NCBI GenBank assembly: GCA_036429605.1
Contig: CM071591.1
Span: 3,224,001 to 3,288,000 of the forward strand
DNA from: Cladobotryum mycophilum
Lineage: Eukaryota > Ascomycota > Sordariomycetes > Hypocreales > Hypocreaceae
Direction: 5' to 3'
DNA length: 64,000 nt
Below, one piece after another: positions 1-10,575 of this stretch; position 1 is the first letter of the stretch, and each line of letters begins with the position of its first letter. The notes under the pieces were generated by a model, which saw only the letters and a program-made list of their open reading frames with translations, was not told where the DNA came from and made no database searches. The position numbers were made by a program, and so were the translations under genes.

Positions 1-1
1 A

Positions 2-1029
2 ATGCTCTCGGGTGAGCTGTTCATTCAATTGAATCATGTTGCCGTGCGCTTGACTCGGCCTTTGCAAATCAATCTGGACGACGGCCCAATGTTTGATCAG
101 ACGAGCAATGGTTTCTTGACGTATGAAGCTCTCAAGGACACTCTAACCCACGCATACCTACCGTTCCCGGTCTTCGCGTTCCCCCAAATACTCATAACCG
201 AATCAGAATTAGATATAAGCATTTAATCTCAGCGATGCAGTACAGGCTCACGAGTAAAATGCAAGACGAGCCACTTATCCTGGCAACGTTGATGGGACTT
301 GATGTCGGTGAAATCCTTGCTGCACCAGACAGAATGGCCCAGTTCCATATCCTCATGAGAAAGCTGCCTGCTGATCTCATCTTTGTTGATCTCCACGGAA
401 AGACTCTCCAACATCCGCCGTTCCAGTGGGCTCCATCCACACTTTTGGAGAGCGAAATACAGGATTTTGCCAAGTATACCGAGTACCCGCTCGCCGAATG
501 CGACGAGGACGGTTTGCATGTCGTCTACGGTGGATTCATCTTCACCACGGATGTCGTTGAAGGGGAAAAGAGGCCTTCTGGTTTGGTGCAAAAGGTGTTC
601 TCTATCCGTGACAGGAGACAGGGCAATCGGTATCGATTAACGCTCAAACAAAAGTCTGCTGGATCAGTCGAATGGCCCCAGCAGCCAGCTTTGATAGTCA
701 ACCGTGACGTTGCTTTACTCGTAGATATTATAGAAGATGACTGGGTCCAAAACGAGGGAAGCTATGCAGTACAAGGCGAGGCGACTGTCACTGTGGTGGC
801 ATATGCTGAGTTTGAAAGTTTAGATGGTGATAAACGCCTAGCAGAAGACGAGATTCCTGAGTTTGAAGGCGATTTCTTACGATCGTGGCGAAGTTGGTGT
901 ATAACACGAAAGGCGGCTTCGAATAAGGGTTATAAAACTCCCATGAGGCCAAGGACACACATGTACTTTGGGAACCAACCAAAGGCTCCTGACGGATATT
1001 GTTGGATTGATCATGAGTTTCTATCCTAA
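2..1029 (+). CDS. HET-like (heterokaryon incompatibility family) protein, 3' part, frame interrupted
   Basis: The 5' end lies outside the window. Two open stretches join poorly. Positions 2-226 encode a segment containing SNGFLTYEALKDTL and PFPVFAFP. Positions 235-1029 encode 264 residues starting MQYRLTSKMQDEP and containing LATLMGLDVGEIL, PADLIFVD and FQWAPSTLL. These phrases resemble the C-terminal half of fungal HET-domain proteins, which trigger cell death or growth arrest when unlike hyphae fuse; the HET domain itself would be upstream. The stretches are in different frames with a TAA at 224-226. I found no GT..AG pair in the right phase, since the donor-like site at 121 joined to AG at 231-232 gives the wrong phase. 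Residues normally lying between the two blocks also seem to be missing. The gene may therefore be decayed, or the assembly may be wrong here. The family call rests on remembered motifs and is moderate. Confidence 0.45.
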
Positions 1030-1823
1030 TTCGATAGAAATTAAATGATGACGCGGAGTGTATAGGGTAGCTAATAGTACAAGGTGGCCAAATGTAAGAC
1101 CTGCAACATTTCTGTCTGTGCCCATAATCAGTATATGATGAGAAAAAGGCAAGAGCAGTTATTAGAGAGTATCATCTCTATGAAAAGCGTAATATTGAGT
1201 AAAATATTCATTTATTAAGCTTTGCGAGACACCTAAAGACTTTTGGCGCATCATAAGTCAGGTCTGTGCATCTCCCGGCGTGTGACTCACATCTATCAAG
1301 ACTCTGCGTCATTCTTCCTGGTAAATGCAACTGCAGCTACTCAGCTGGCAACTAAAAGAAGCGAATGAAACATGAGCCGTCCAGGGCGACCATCTATGAG
1401 ATCCATAAACTACCTAGTAAGCCTTCTGTCCGAGTCATATCAGGGGCTTATGAAGAGCCAATTGTCTATCACGAAAAGAGTACTCAGTACCCTTGGGATA
1501 GTAGCTATTCTGAGGATCTGAGAAGCTCTATAGCTTGTATCTTTGACCTACCTAGACAATTACGCGTTACGTAGGTGTGAATTTTTACGCTAGCAGGTGT
1601 TGCCATGCAGGGGCGATCAACATTCATCCCTTCCCCATTTCAACCTACACGTAAACTCTACCAGATTAACATAAAAGCTGTAAAGTTGTCTCCTCAAGAA
1701 CTCATACAACACTCAGTCATCAGATAATACCAAGGCCAATCAATTGAGATATCCCATTTTCATCATATACAACCGCTACCACTGCGACAACACCCCCCGC
1801 ATCTCAACCACAAAACAGCAAAG
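1030..1823. other. Intergenic, AT-rich
   Basis: The stretch separates the HET-like gene from the ABC-F gene and includes the ABC-F promoter. I see no conserved coding signal; a 69-residue open frame at 1365-1574 has no recognisable motif and no intron context. Confidence 0.6.
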
Positions 1824-4290
1824 ATGACGTCCATGGCTGCTGAATCCGTGGCTACCATCCTCTGCACCTCCAAGCAGACTCGTTTCCATATTGATAGCGC
1901 AAATTTCCGCGAGGTGAGTTGTTAATTTGACTCCCCTCATCAATTGACGTGGGCTCATTCATTATCACCATTATAAGCTCGATATCGATGGTGTTACTAT
2001 AACCGTCAGCTCTGGCGAAAAGCCTGATAAACCTGAAAAAGGTGCTGCCAAGTCTAAAGGCAAGGGGAAATCTGATGGACTCGAAATCCTATCCAACGCC
2101 AAGCTGAGGCTAAAGGAGGGCCAGCGATATGCCCTCATCGGTCGCAACGGCACTGGAAAGTCAAGTGAGCTGCTCTTCAATGCATCGCCAACGTCGACTT
2201 CGACATCACTAACCTGCAGGGCTCCATTAAGCCTTGCTCAAGGCGATCGCCGAGAAACTTATTCCGGGTATTCCTGAGGAGTCCAAGATTGCCATCCTCC
2301 AACAGACAAAACTCACTACCGAGGAAGGTGATGAAAAGGCCAAAGGCAAGGACGGTAAAGAACCATCTGTTTTGCAAGAAGTGATTGAGAGAGCCACGGC
2401 TCGAAGCACAGTTGAGCAAGAAATCAGGGGTAGGACATACCCCATCAGCATGCTACTACCATAATTCCCATTCACTAACCTATCCCATTCCAGTCCTTTC
2501 TGAAGGCGTCGATGCATCCGATCCCTACGCCCCCGTTCGAGTTCTACGAGGCTTCAAGCATGAAAAGCTGCAAAAGCGCCTCTTTCTCTTGGACAAGGAT
2601 GCCAGACTCCGGAGTGGAACTCGAGGCATACAGGCTAGAAAGGCCTTGGTGGCTTTTGAGAAAGTTGTCGCCGACTCGAGCGCCCAGTAAGATGGATAAC
2701 CTCAACTCTCAAAAGCATGACATTTCCATATTGACAAGTCTTTAGACTAGAACAGCCAGATGAAGAAATCTCCTCCGACTCTCTCCAAGCGGAAACGCAG
2801 GAGGCCGCCGACATGCTCGCAGACCTGCAGCTTCAGGTCGAACCCTCGCGGTTGGCGCAGATTGAAGCGCAGGCCCGAAGTATCCTCACCGGTCTGGGCT
2901 TCTCGGAAGCGTACATGGCCAAGCCCCTTTCCAGCCTGTCGGGAGGTTGGCACATGCGAACCGCCCTTGCCTCTGCCTTGCTCCAGGAGGCCGACATTTT
3001 GATCCTTGACGAACCCACCAATTTCCTGGATCTGCTTGGCATCGTCTGGCTTCAGAAATACCTGCAGTCGCTCGACGACAAAGAGAAGCCTCCCACCCTC
3101 ATTCTCGTCTCGCACGATCGCGATTTCACCTCCCTTTGCACAGACCTCCTCATCTTGAAGGACAAGCAGCTCACGTATTTCCATGGCGATCTGCCCACAT
3201 ACGAAGCATCGCAGTCCGAGCGCAGAGTATGGCTCATCAAAATGAAGGAAGCCCAGGACAAGCAGAAAGCCCATATCGAAAAGTCCATTGCCAACAACCT
3301 CAAGGCCGGCAAGGCAAACGACGACCAGAACAAGATTCGCCAGGCAAAGTCCCGCCAGAAGAAGCTCGACGACCGCTGGGGGATGCAGGTCAGCGCGAGG
3401 GGGGCCGCTTCAAGCTTAATCGTGAGCTGGTGGGGTACTTTCACACGAGTCGAGAGGCCATCGATATCCCTCCCGAACAGCGGCCGGTCATGATTGCTTT
3501 GCCCGAGCCACCGGACTTGCGGTTCCCGGGATCATTGATATCGCTGGAAAAAGTGTCGTATCGGTATTCGCCAAGATCGCCCATGGTCATTCAGGACGTT
3601 GACCTCACCGTTGGCATGGGAGATCGAATTGGTATCCTTGGACTCAACGGTGCCGGCAAGTCTACGCTCATCAAGATGCTAGTCGAAGAATCTCAGCCAA
3701 CCTCGGGCGTAATAACTACCCATCCTCGCTTACGTCTAGGATACTACTCTCAACACGCCGTCGAGGCCTTAAAAGCCCTCGGTAAAGCCGACGAGGGCCT
3801 CACTTCACTAGCACTCCTAACACGAGAAGTCGACGGAGCACTTAATGAAGGTGAAATACGTGGCCTTCTCGGCGAACTAGGTCTTCCAGGCCGCTTGGCT
3901 TCCGACGTACCCATCACGAAACTCTCGGGAGGACAGCTCGTCCGGTGCCAACTCGCACGTCTCTTCTGGCGACATCCACAGTGTCTGATCCTCGACGAGG
4001 TTACAACCCATCTCGACTACGAGACCGTCACGGCACTGCGCGAAGCTCTGAATGACTGGGAAGGCGCCGTGGTGCTCGTCAGTCACGACAGATGGTTCAT
4101 GCGAGGTGCTATAGAAGGGCAATTCGACGAGGAGGAAGGGAGTGAAGAGGAAGATTCAGAGGAGGAAGTGGCAAGGAGACGGGTGGTGTACAGACTTAAA
4201 GGGGGGACCATGACTGTTCTGAATAATGGTGTGCAAGAGTTTGAGAATATCATGGAAAAGAGGGTTAAGAAGTTGTTGGTAAGCATATAA
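1824..4290 (+). CDS. ABC-F family ATPase (two ABC domains, no membrane segments)
   Basis: Exons are 1824-1913, 1978-2164, 2232-2429, 2494-2686 and 2746-4290. Spliced, they give 737 residues if one missing base is allowed in the G6 run at 3399-3404. Without it the frame leaves the protein after DDRWGMQVSARG and resumes as GRFKLNRELVGYF one frame over. ABC domain 1 has Walker A GRNGTGKST, split by the second intron, signature LSGGW and Walker B ILILDEPTNFLD. ABC domain 2 has GLNGAGKST, LSGGQLVRCQLA and the unusual Walker B LILDEVTTHLD, where the family normally has LDEPTNHLD. An acidic stretch (residues EEEGSEEEDSEEE) lies near the C-terminus. ABC-F proteins act on ribosomes rather than as transporters (Gcn20, Arb1 and New1 in yeast). 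The length is close to Gcn20, but the N-terminus is too different for me to name an ortholog. The 3' end converges on the kinase-like gene, 98 bases away. Confidence 0.88.
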
Positions 4291-4388
4291 GCTAGATTTT
4301 TCATGTACTCAATCAGGAGATTCAGTTTGAGCTATCCAAAATGCAAGGTAGTCTATCTAAAAACCGACAAAGGCAAATATAACCTGAA

Positions 4389-5858
4389 TTATTGACCAGG
4401 CAATACGCGCGAGTCGACTAGGACTTTGAATATATCCCTTTTCTCCTTGCTTACCGATACTTGCCCTCCCTTGGGAAGCTCCACGATAGTTCCATCAATA
4501 CATATCATGCGCCACCTCTCATCTTCCTCGGCGGTCGTCACTCTAATTTCTTCAATCTCTTCATACCGCACTTCATGCCCGTCATCCCATTTCATGCCAA
4601 CATGTTTGCCCCCATCATACGCCTTCATCATCACATCCATGGCCCTCTGGCCCCCCACATTCCCAAAATGCACTAACCTCAACTTCCCATCCAGCGGCCT
4701 ACTCGCCGGTGAAATCGTAAAAGTGCGCTCCAAGTTCGACAGCGGTGTCACGAGCACATACAAATGCTCATCCCCCGCGATCGGCTCGAACAGCGCCCCC
4801 TCCTCTCCTCCGGGAGGTCGCACTTGGACGCTCCCACGGTAAGAGTGAGACAGACGAAGGAGCTCCTGTGCTGCCATGCCAAATCGTTTCGCCCCGTGGA
4901 CGCGATACTCCGGGGTGTCGCTCTCATACACGATGCTAGCGTGAAAGCCGTAGCTCGCCACCACGGCCCCGTACAGCTTCTCGACGGCTACATCTCGCCT
5001 CGCTAACGCATCCCCTTCGGCTGTGTACTTGACAATGTGCGACCCCTCGGAAAACGTGGCACGAAAGACGGGCAACTGTGCCTTGGCACCAGCAAACAAC
5101 GTCCTCAGACCGAGAACCAAGGGCGAGGGGTTGTGCTCCTCCGTCCAGACGGGCTTATGCAGCGAGTGAAACAGGGCGTTGCCTGTGCCAAGCGGGAGCA
5201 GAGCCAGTAGGAGTTGCTGCTCATGGGGTGCGTCTGCTACACCCTCGTTCAGGAGATCGACGACACCTCCGTCGCCGCTCAGCAGGACAATCGTCCTAGA
5301 CGAGTGCGAAGAAGACACGCCCCCAGAGGTGCTCAGACGACGGGCGAATTCTCGGACACTCCGTGCATCTTGTGTAATGAGGATGTTTCGAGTTGCCTTG
5401 CTTGAAGGAAGAGGGGCGGGACTATCACTCGACGCAAGTTCCCTTTCAAGGATATCCCAGACCGGTTGTAGCACAGTTTGCCAGAAAGCCAAGGATTGAT
5501 TGATGCCCGACTTTGTAGACACGATAACATCGACCGCATTCTCGTCCGTGGGCACTACATACTCCGGCAGGCGGTCGATGAGATGCGCATGAAGCTCCTT
5601 GGGGATTTTGTCTGTGCTCAAGCCCACGAAGCTAAATGGATCGTCCCGATTATCCACATGTTCTTTCAGGCAGAATAGGATGTATCCGCTTTTGTGTTTG
5701 AGAGCCGACAAATCCAAAATGAACAAGAGTTCTTCGATTTTCACCAGGTCGGTAGCACCGCTGGTAGATTCCCAAGAAATAATAGCATCATGCAAAGCGA
5801 CATTGTGGACATTTGTCAGCCCCGCTGCCGGAGTCTGCGCATATGCTGAGGAGTCCAT
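4389..5858 (-). CDS. Diacylglycerol kinase catalytic-domain protein (DAG or sphingoid-base kinase-like)
   Basis: Intronless, 489 residues from the ATG at 5858; the frame stays open further upstream but without another ATG. The nucleotide-binding signatures of the DAGK_cat fold are clear: LLSGDGGVV (GDGG at residues 195-198) followed by LLPLGTGNALF (222-230). A second domain follows, with AVVASYGFHASIVYES and a basic RHGAKRFG-like helix start, as in long-chain-base and DAG kinases. The enzyme would phosphorylate diacylglycerol or sphingoid bases at membranes. The SGKGxA-type loop usually found just before the GDGG block is not evident; that position reads STKSGINQS. The substrate cannot be told from sequence. 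No signal peptide or TM segment is apparent. It lies head-to-tail behind Trm1, whose stop is 380 bases upstream. Confidence 0.82.
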   Translation of the reverse strand: MDSSAYAQTPAAGLTNVHNVALHDAIISWESTSGATDLVKIEELLFILDLSALKHKSGYILFCLKEHVDNRDDPFSFVGLSTDKIPKELHAHLIDRLPEYVVPTDENAVDVIVSTKSGINQSLAFWQTVLQPVWDILERELASSDSPAPLPSSKATRNILITQDARSVREFARRLSTSGGVSSSHSSRTIVLLSGDGGVVDLLNEGVADAPHEQQLLLALLPLGTGNALFHSLHKPVWTEEHNPSPLVLGLRTLFAGAKAQLPVFRATFSEGSHIVKYTAEGDALARRDVAVEKLYGAVVASYGFHASIVYESDTPEYRVHGAKRFGMAAQELLRLSHSYRGSVQVRPPGGEEGALFEPIAGDEHLYVLVTPLSNLERTFTISPASRPLDGKLRLVHFGNVGGQRAMDVMMKAYDGGKHVGMKWDDGHEVRYEEIEEIRVTTAEEDERWRMICIDGTIVELPKGGQVSVSKEKRDIFKVLVDSRVLPGQ

Positions 5859-6238
5859 GATAGAACTGAACACTCGAGCTAGATAGACACAAAAACAAGC
5901 AAATGATGGTTGAGCAAAGAATATTGTATATGTGCAAGGTTCTCTGCAAAAGTCAAAGGGAGCGAATAGGCACAAAATACTAGCAGGATCCGTCGGTTTT
6001 GGCACAGAGATTTAACTCCGAGTGGCACGCGATCCTAGTACAGTATGCATGTAATCAATGCGTGATTTGCTGCATTTGTGGGGGCCAGGGTCGCCGAGGA
6101 TCGATGTCGCGATTTGACGGGAACCATCACCATGTGCAAAAAAAGACACTTCTTTGTTGTAATTTGTAACAGTTTCAATTCGTTTGTTTGTGAAAGATGC
6201 TATCCAGTCTCTGAATGGCTGCCTGTGATGAATGTGCT
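5859..6238. other. Intergenic between Trm1 stop and kinase-like gene start
   Basis: About 380 bases that must hold the Trm1 terminator and the kinase promoter. I recognise no specific site. Confidence 0.5.
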
Positions 6239-8308
6239 TCATCGCGCCTTGGCTTTTGTCAACGGACCCCAATCTGCGCGAGGGTTCATTTGGTATCTGA
6301 TGAGTCTCTCGCCATCTCGTTGACGGCCAAGTCTGGCAAGATCATCATTGAATACTAATGTTTTCCGACGTTCCACCTCGGTGGGTTCTGAGCTCTGATC
6401 GTTAGACTTCTCCAGTTCCTCCCCATTAGCTGACTCATTTTGTACTTCGGCATCTTCCATCCTTGTGTCATTCTCCTGTGGCACCTCAGATTCCTCGGCT
6501 TTCTTTTCATCTTGCCCAACGAGTCCAGCGTCGTGAAGAATTTTCCATCCAGGCATGGACGGCTTGAACTTTTCGGTCTTGATGGGGGATTTCTGGCGAA
6601 TCCACTCTGTCATTATCCACCATATGGTCGACCAGGGAGCATCTGTCTTGATGCTGCCTGCTCGGCAGTGGCTTCGACCAATCCGGTAACCGAGGTGGAT
6701 CAGCGCTCCGCGAAACATGTCATCTGTTGGCGATTGACAACCAACAATGCTTGCAAGTTTCGTAGGAATGACAAAGAAGGGATAACGATCAACTTTTGCA
6801 AGCTGAGCTTCCTTGGGGTCTACCAGCTCTTTCTCCTCCGGTTCGGGGATGTACTCTTCCAATGCGGTTCGTAGCATGCCTTCTAGTCTAGGTAGTGTGC
6901 CGTACACGTCCGACGGAGCGCTGGGAATTTGATCAAGGAGTCGTTGGATGAAGTCTGGTGAGTGAATATGCCCTCCATACATGGGGCCATTGAGGTGCAT
7001 CTTGTTCCCGCAGTGTTGGCAAAGCCGGTCTGTTGTCGGGCCCAAGGCGGCAACATGTTTATAGAAGACCCCGTTGCCCTTCTTGTTTGGCGCTGGCTTG
7101 CTCCTCATGAGAAATTGCGTTTCCCAAGCCTGGCACCCGGAATCACAGCTGTATACCAACATTGTCTTTGCGCCCAGAAATTTGACTGCCTGTGGTGCTT
7201 TGGTCACTCGGATAAAGTGCTTCGTGTAAAAGTCGATTGAGAGGGACAAGAGAGGCTCAATAGCCAGGCCATATCGAGCAGCAGAAGTGGCCACCGCATT
7301 CAAAATGAGTCGCAATCCAACTTCATGCGAATGCGTGCCCTTGACGGGAGTTCCGCCATACAATGCGAAGGTCTTCTCGGCATAACTGTGGCCAGCCCAC
7401 ACAGCGCTGTCAGTGCAGGTAATGCAGAGTAGACCGCCATCATCCCGCACAGTTTGTAATGCTGCATCGAAGAAAGGCGCTGCTGTTCCATATGGGTCCA
7501 GATCGATAACGTCAAATTTATTCGTCCTACCAGGATTGCCATGACGATCTCGTTTGGAAAGGTCATCAGCTATCGCACGGTACATGTGCGCAAGCGCATC
7601 TTCGTTGGTTACTGTAATGATATCATCCAATCCGTTGTGGCTAATATTTTGCTTGATCGTCTCCGCCGCAGATGTTGAGAGATCATTTGCGTTGACGGAT
7701 GTAACAAACGGAATTTCATGAGCGTATCGCAATGCACGAAGCCCGGACGCCGATAGGGCATCTAGGATTTTGAATTTAGGCTTCTGCGCTTTTACATCTT
7801 CCGGTTGCGAGATATTCTCTTCTCCCTGGGTCTCGGTTTTTGTTGCTTCGGCTAGGACAGGATGACTGCTGTCGTCTTGCTCGTCCCGCTTACGCTTCTT
7901 GCTTTGCTTGTTGGATTTATCTTTCAGCTTCTCTTTTCTCTTTTCCAGAGCCTCCTCGCCGTATGTCTTGATGGCAAGAACAGAAAGGTCACGATTGTAC
8001 TGTTGAATGGGATTGTAAAAGACCTGCTGAACGTCGCCCCGGTCTTCACCAATCTTGGCTCCCTGGGGCACTAGAATGGTCGCCTTTCCCTCTTTGACAA
8101 CCCGAAACTGTTTCCCATCCTTTTCAACAGTATCGCTCACGACTTGTTCGCTAGCCATTGGAGCAGATGAGCAGTAGCACCGCGGGGCAGGAATTCGAGG
8201 CGTCGCAAATCGGATGGTTGGTTTTGGAGAAGCTGAAAACCGAAGAGCGGTGGACGGTAATGCACCTACGCGAAGTACTAATGGAAGTACAGAAGCGCGG
8301 CGAAGCAT
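6239..8308 (-). CDS. TRM1: tRNA (guanine26-N2)-dimethyltransferase Trm1, two possible starts
   Basis: Intronless. The first ATG (8308) gives 689 residues; an in-frame ATG 50 codons later (8158) gives 639. The enzyme makes N2,N2-dimethylguanosine at position 26 of tRNAs using S-adenosylmethionine. Visible marks are the SAM-binding block LDALSASGLRALRYA, the catalytic-site block VIDLDPYGTAAPF, and a C-terminal zinc-binding segment CQHCGNKMH that pairs with an upstream Cys pair. A Lys/Arg-rich stretch near KQSKKRKRDE could be a nuclear signal. The first 50 residues (MLRRASVLPLVLRVG...) are rich in Arg, Ser and Leu with no acidic residues, as expected for a mitochondrial leader, and the second start (MASEQVVS) begins the conserved protein. 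In yeast one TRM1 gene serves nucleus and mitochondria through alternative starts, so I infer the same here. The identification is firm. Confidence 0.95.
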   Translation of the reverse strand: MLRRASVLPLVLRVGALPSTALRFSASPKPTIRFATPRIPAPRCYCSSAPMASEQVVSDTVEKDGKQFRVVKEGKATILVPQGAKIGEDRGDVQQVFYNPIQQYNRDLSVLAIKTYGEEALEKRKEKLKDKSNKQSKKRKRDEQDDSSHPVLAEATKTETQGEENISQPEDVKAQKPKFKILDALSASGLRALRYAHEIPFVTSVNANDLSTSAAETIKQNISHNGLDDIITVTNEDALAHMYRAIADDLSKRDRHGNPGRTNKFDVIDLDPYGTAAPFFDAALQTVRDDGGLLCITCTDSAVWAGHSYAEKTFALYGGTPVKGTHSHEVGLRLILNAVATSAARYGLAIEPLLSLSIDFYTKHFIRVTKAPQAVKFLGAKTMLVYSCDSGCQAWETQFLMRSKPAPNKKGNGVFYKHVAALGPTTDRLCQHCGNKMHLNGPMYGGHIHSPDFIQRLLDQIPSAPSDVYGTLPRLEGMLRTALEEYIPEPEEKELVDPKEAQLAKVDRYPFFVIPTKLASIVGCQSPTDDMFRGALIHLGYRIGRSHCRAGSIKTDAPWSTIWWIMTEWIRQKSPIKTEKFKPSMPGWKILHDAGLVGQDEKKAEESEVPQENDTRMEDAEVQNESANGEELEKSNDQSSEPTEVERRKTLVFNDDLARLGRQRDGERLIRYQMNPRADWGPLTKAKAR

Positions 8309-9384
8309 GCAAGATTTGAGAGGACGATTGGCCCCAAGCGTTTGGCAGAGTGGTCGTGATGGTGGTTGGGAAGAGTGCAGATGCAAAGCTTGTGAGTCGC
8401 ATTCCAATAATTTTTAGAATTCTGCCGCCAAGCTGCGAAGGCGGTGAGTCAGAGCTGAGTCGTGGGCCAAGAGCAGGTTTTGTTCCTTTCTTCGAAGATC
8501 TATAGTATTGAAATGAATGGTCAAATAAACAGAATATTATGCATTAAATAGATATGATACCTCTTACGTAGATACATGTCTGATTTTATTTTAGCAATCA
8601 GAACAAAGGTCCTGCGAATGGGGATCCATGCCTATTCCTCTCGCATCGCATGATCCAGCCTAGGATCGGAATAGAATAGCAAGTGATGAAGACGGACGCA
8701 CCGATGGAACAAAACCCTAGATCATATTGAGAAGTACTAGAGATTAATATAGTAGAAAATTCCTCAAGCTGGGGGCTCTAAACATTAAGTCCTTGTAAAT
8801 TATTCGTCTCAGCATTCTATACAGAGTATTTCATCTCCCACCTACCCCTCCATAAAGTCATTCGTCTTTAGCGGGGCAGAGTGTGATAGTCGAGCTGCCA
8901 TCACTCATCACTGCGGTTTGTTGCACTTAAAACTCAGGTCGGTTCACAATCTGTCAAGTTTTTACAACTGCTTCTCCAAGCAAAACTTGATGTTAGATGA
9001 TATACCTAGTAGTCACATTAGCTCTTTCGAAAAAATTTAATACGTACCTACCTTATTCCAGAATCGACCAACACACCTGCTAAAGCGTTCTAGAAAGGCT
9101 CTTGCCATTTCACAGCCATTATCGATTCCTTCCTCGTCGCTTACCGACTCGCCTAGCTATAATGGCAGGAACGTTGCCAGTCGTAAACATTCATAACTCT
9201 GAAATGTGCCTCCTCATGTCGACATCGTGCAACATGGCCAAACTCCTCCCATCCACCATCTCATTCATCACCCCCGCCTTAGAAGGGTTGCAGCTGGACG
9301 ACCAAACCAAATCGGGGCCCCTCTCTTTATGAACATCCCTCATACGCAACATCAAGGAGTCAATCGTTTTCTTCTGTTCCATCC
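8309..9384. other. Divergent intergenic region (Trm1 / SLATT gene)
   Basis: A two-way promoter region of about 1.1 kb. Several short open frames between 9100 and 9460 overlap the next gene's start, but none shows family motifs. A first exon for the SLATT gene here cannot be excluded. Confidence 0.5.
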
Positions 9385-10575
9385 ATGTACGAGTTTTGCA
9401 TTGAATCACATGTTCTCAAGGCTGACCCCGAGACAACGAGAGTTTACACGCCGGACGACATGAAAGAAATGCTAAAGGAGCAAGCCGGCCAAGACAATAT
9501 TCAATTGCCCAAAGACAAAGGCTCCCTGCTGAACGACCTTCCAGAGACGCTTTCCAATTACTACTCAAAGTATGACCCAGACTTTGCGCAGGGCATACTC
9601 TCAGATCCAAATGCTGGCCCAGCTCCCAAGTCCAAACCAGGGGACGACTCAGGTGCAAGTCTCAGTCCTACTCGAACTTCAACTCCAACCCGAGTGTCAA
9701 ACCAGCCGAGAATAACAGTTACACCACCCCGTACTTCAACTGCCGCGATAGGTGGTGCGAGTACTGCTTCTGGTCGGGCTCCAATTCCAGGTCCAGATCA
9801 GCTAGATGGCTCTAACCAACCACCGGTATCGACTCTATATCCTCCTCAGAATCCTACTCCAACCCCAGATCCGACCCCAGATCCAATACCAAAACCTCAG
9901 AAACCGGATCCTCACAAAATTCCTCGTCACAGGTTCTTGTCTTCCAAAGAATGGGGGCTTGTCGCTCATGGCTTGGGTGGACTTCGTGACCGGGAGTCTC
10001 AGGACCCGATTCATCCGACTAGTTGGTGGTGGCCGCCAAATGGCATGCCCCAAGGCTTGTACAGAGACGTCGTTACTCAGCGTGTCAAGTTCGGCTACCT
10101 GTACCATGTCGCCTGTCGCATGCGATTCATCCTGATGTTCTTGCAGCTGCTCATTGGCGCAACCTTGACTGCCATCGGCTCCATGTCATTGAAAGATGGC
10201 ATTCCAATCACTGTCCTAGGAGCTGCAAATACAGTCATTGCCGGACTTCTGGCCTTCTTGCAGAATAGTGGTCTACCTGACAGATATCGATATGACAAGG
10301 CTGAATTCGAAGCCATAGAGGATCACATCAAGGAGCTCCTTGACTCGGGTATTGCCCCAGTAGATCAGGCTACCGACCAGATTCTTGCAGAATGCTTCGA
10401 CCTTTTTCAGTATGCTAAAGTAACTGTTGCTTCCAACCTGCCCGCCAACTACACTTCTCGACTAGGCCACCCGGCAACCTCGCAAATCTCGTCCAACGTC
10501 ATCATGCGAGCAACATCCCAGCCATTCTTTAAACCCTCCAGCGAGGGAAGCACCGAAAAACATGTCTATGCCTGA
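9385..10575 (+). CDS. Fungal SLATT-domain two-transmembrane protein
   Basis: 396 residues, read without introns from the ATG at 9385. The first half is low complexity, rich in Pro, Thr and Ser (PTPTPDPTPDPIPKP). The second half has two hydrophobic segments, around FILMFLQLLIGATLTAIG and PITVLGAANTVIAGLLAFL, followed by the amphipathic block PDRYRYDKAEFEAIEDHIKE. That arrangement, two TM helices and then an RYR-type helix, is that of the fungal SLATT domain (SMODS and SLOG-associating two-TM effector). Bacterial SLATT proteins are proposed pore-forming effectors in nucleotide-signalled defence; the role of the fungal form is not established. The start codon is the first ATG in this frame, and an upstream exon is possible. 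The gene is well separated from its neighbours. Confidence 0.78.
   Translation: MYEFCIESHVLKADPETTRVYTPDDMKEMLKEQAGQDNIQLPKDKGSLLNDLPETLSNYYSKYDPDFAQGILSDPNAGPAPKSKPGDDSGASLSPTRTSTPTRVSNQPRITVTPPRTSTAAIGGASTASGRAPIPGPDQLDGSNQPPVSTLYPPQNPTPTPDPTPDPIPKPQKPDPHKIPRHRFLSSKEWGLVAHGLGGLRDRESQDPIHPTSWWWPPNGMPQGLYRDVVTQRVKFGYLYHVACRMRFILMFLQLLIGATLTAIGSMSLKDGIPITVLGAANTVIAGLLAFLQNSGLPDRYRYDKAEFEAIEDHIKELLDSGIAPVDQATDQILAECFDLFQYAKVTVASNLPANYTSRLGHPATSQISSNVIMRATSQPFFKPSSEGSTEKHVYA

Noticed and set aside
121..232. Intron joining the two HET-like blocks
   Set aside because: The GTATGA..TCTCAG pair is intron-like, but it joins the blocks in the wrong phase and would remove the well-matched PFPVFAFP segment.
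3389..3404. Tiny intron to explain the ABC-F frame break
   Set aside because: The only GT..AG pair would be about 10-15 bases, far below any workable intron size.
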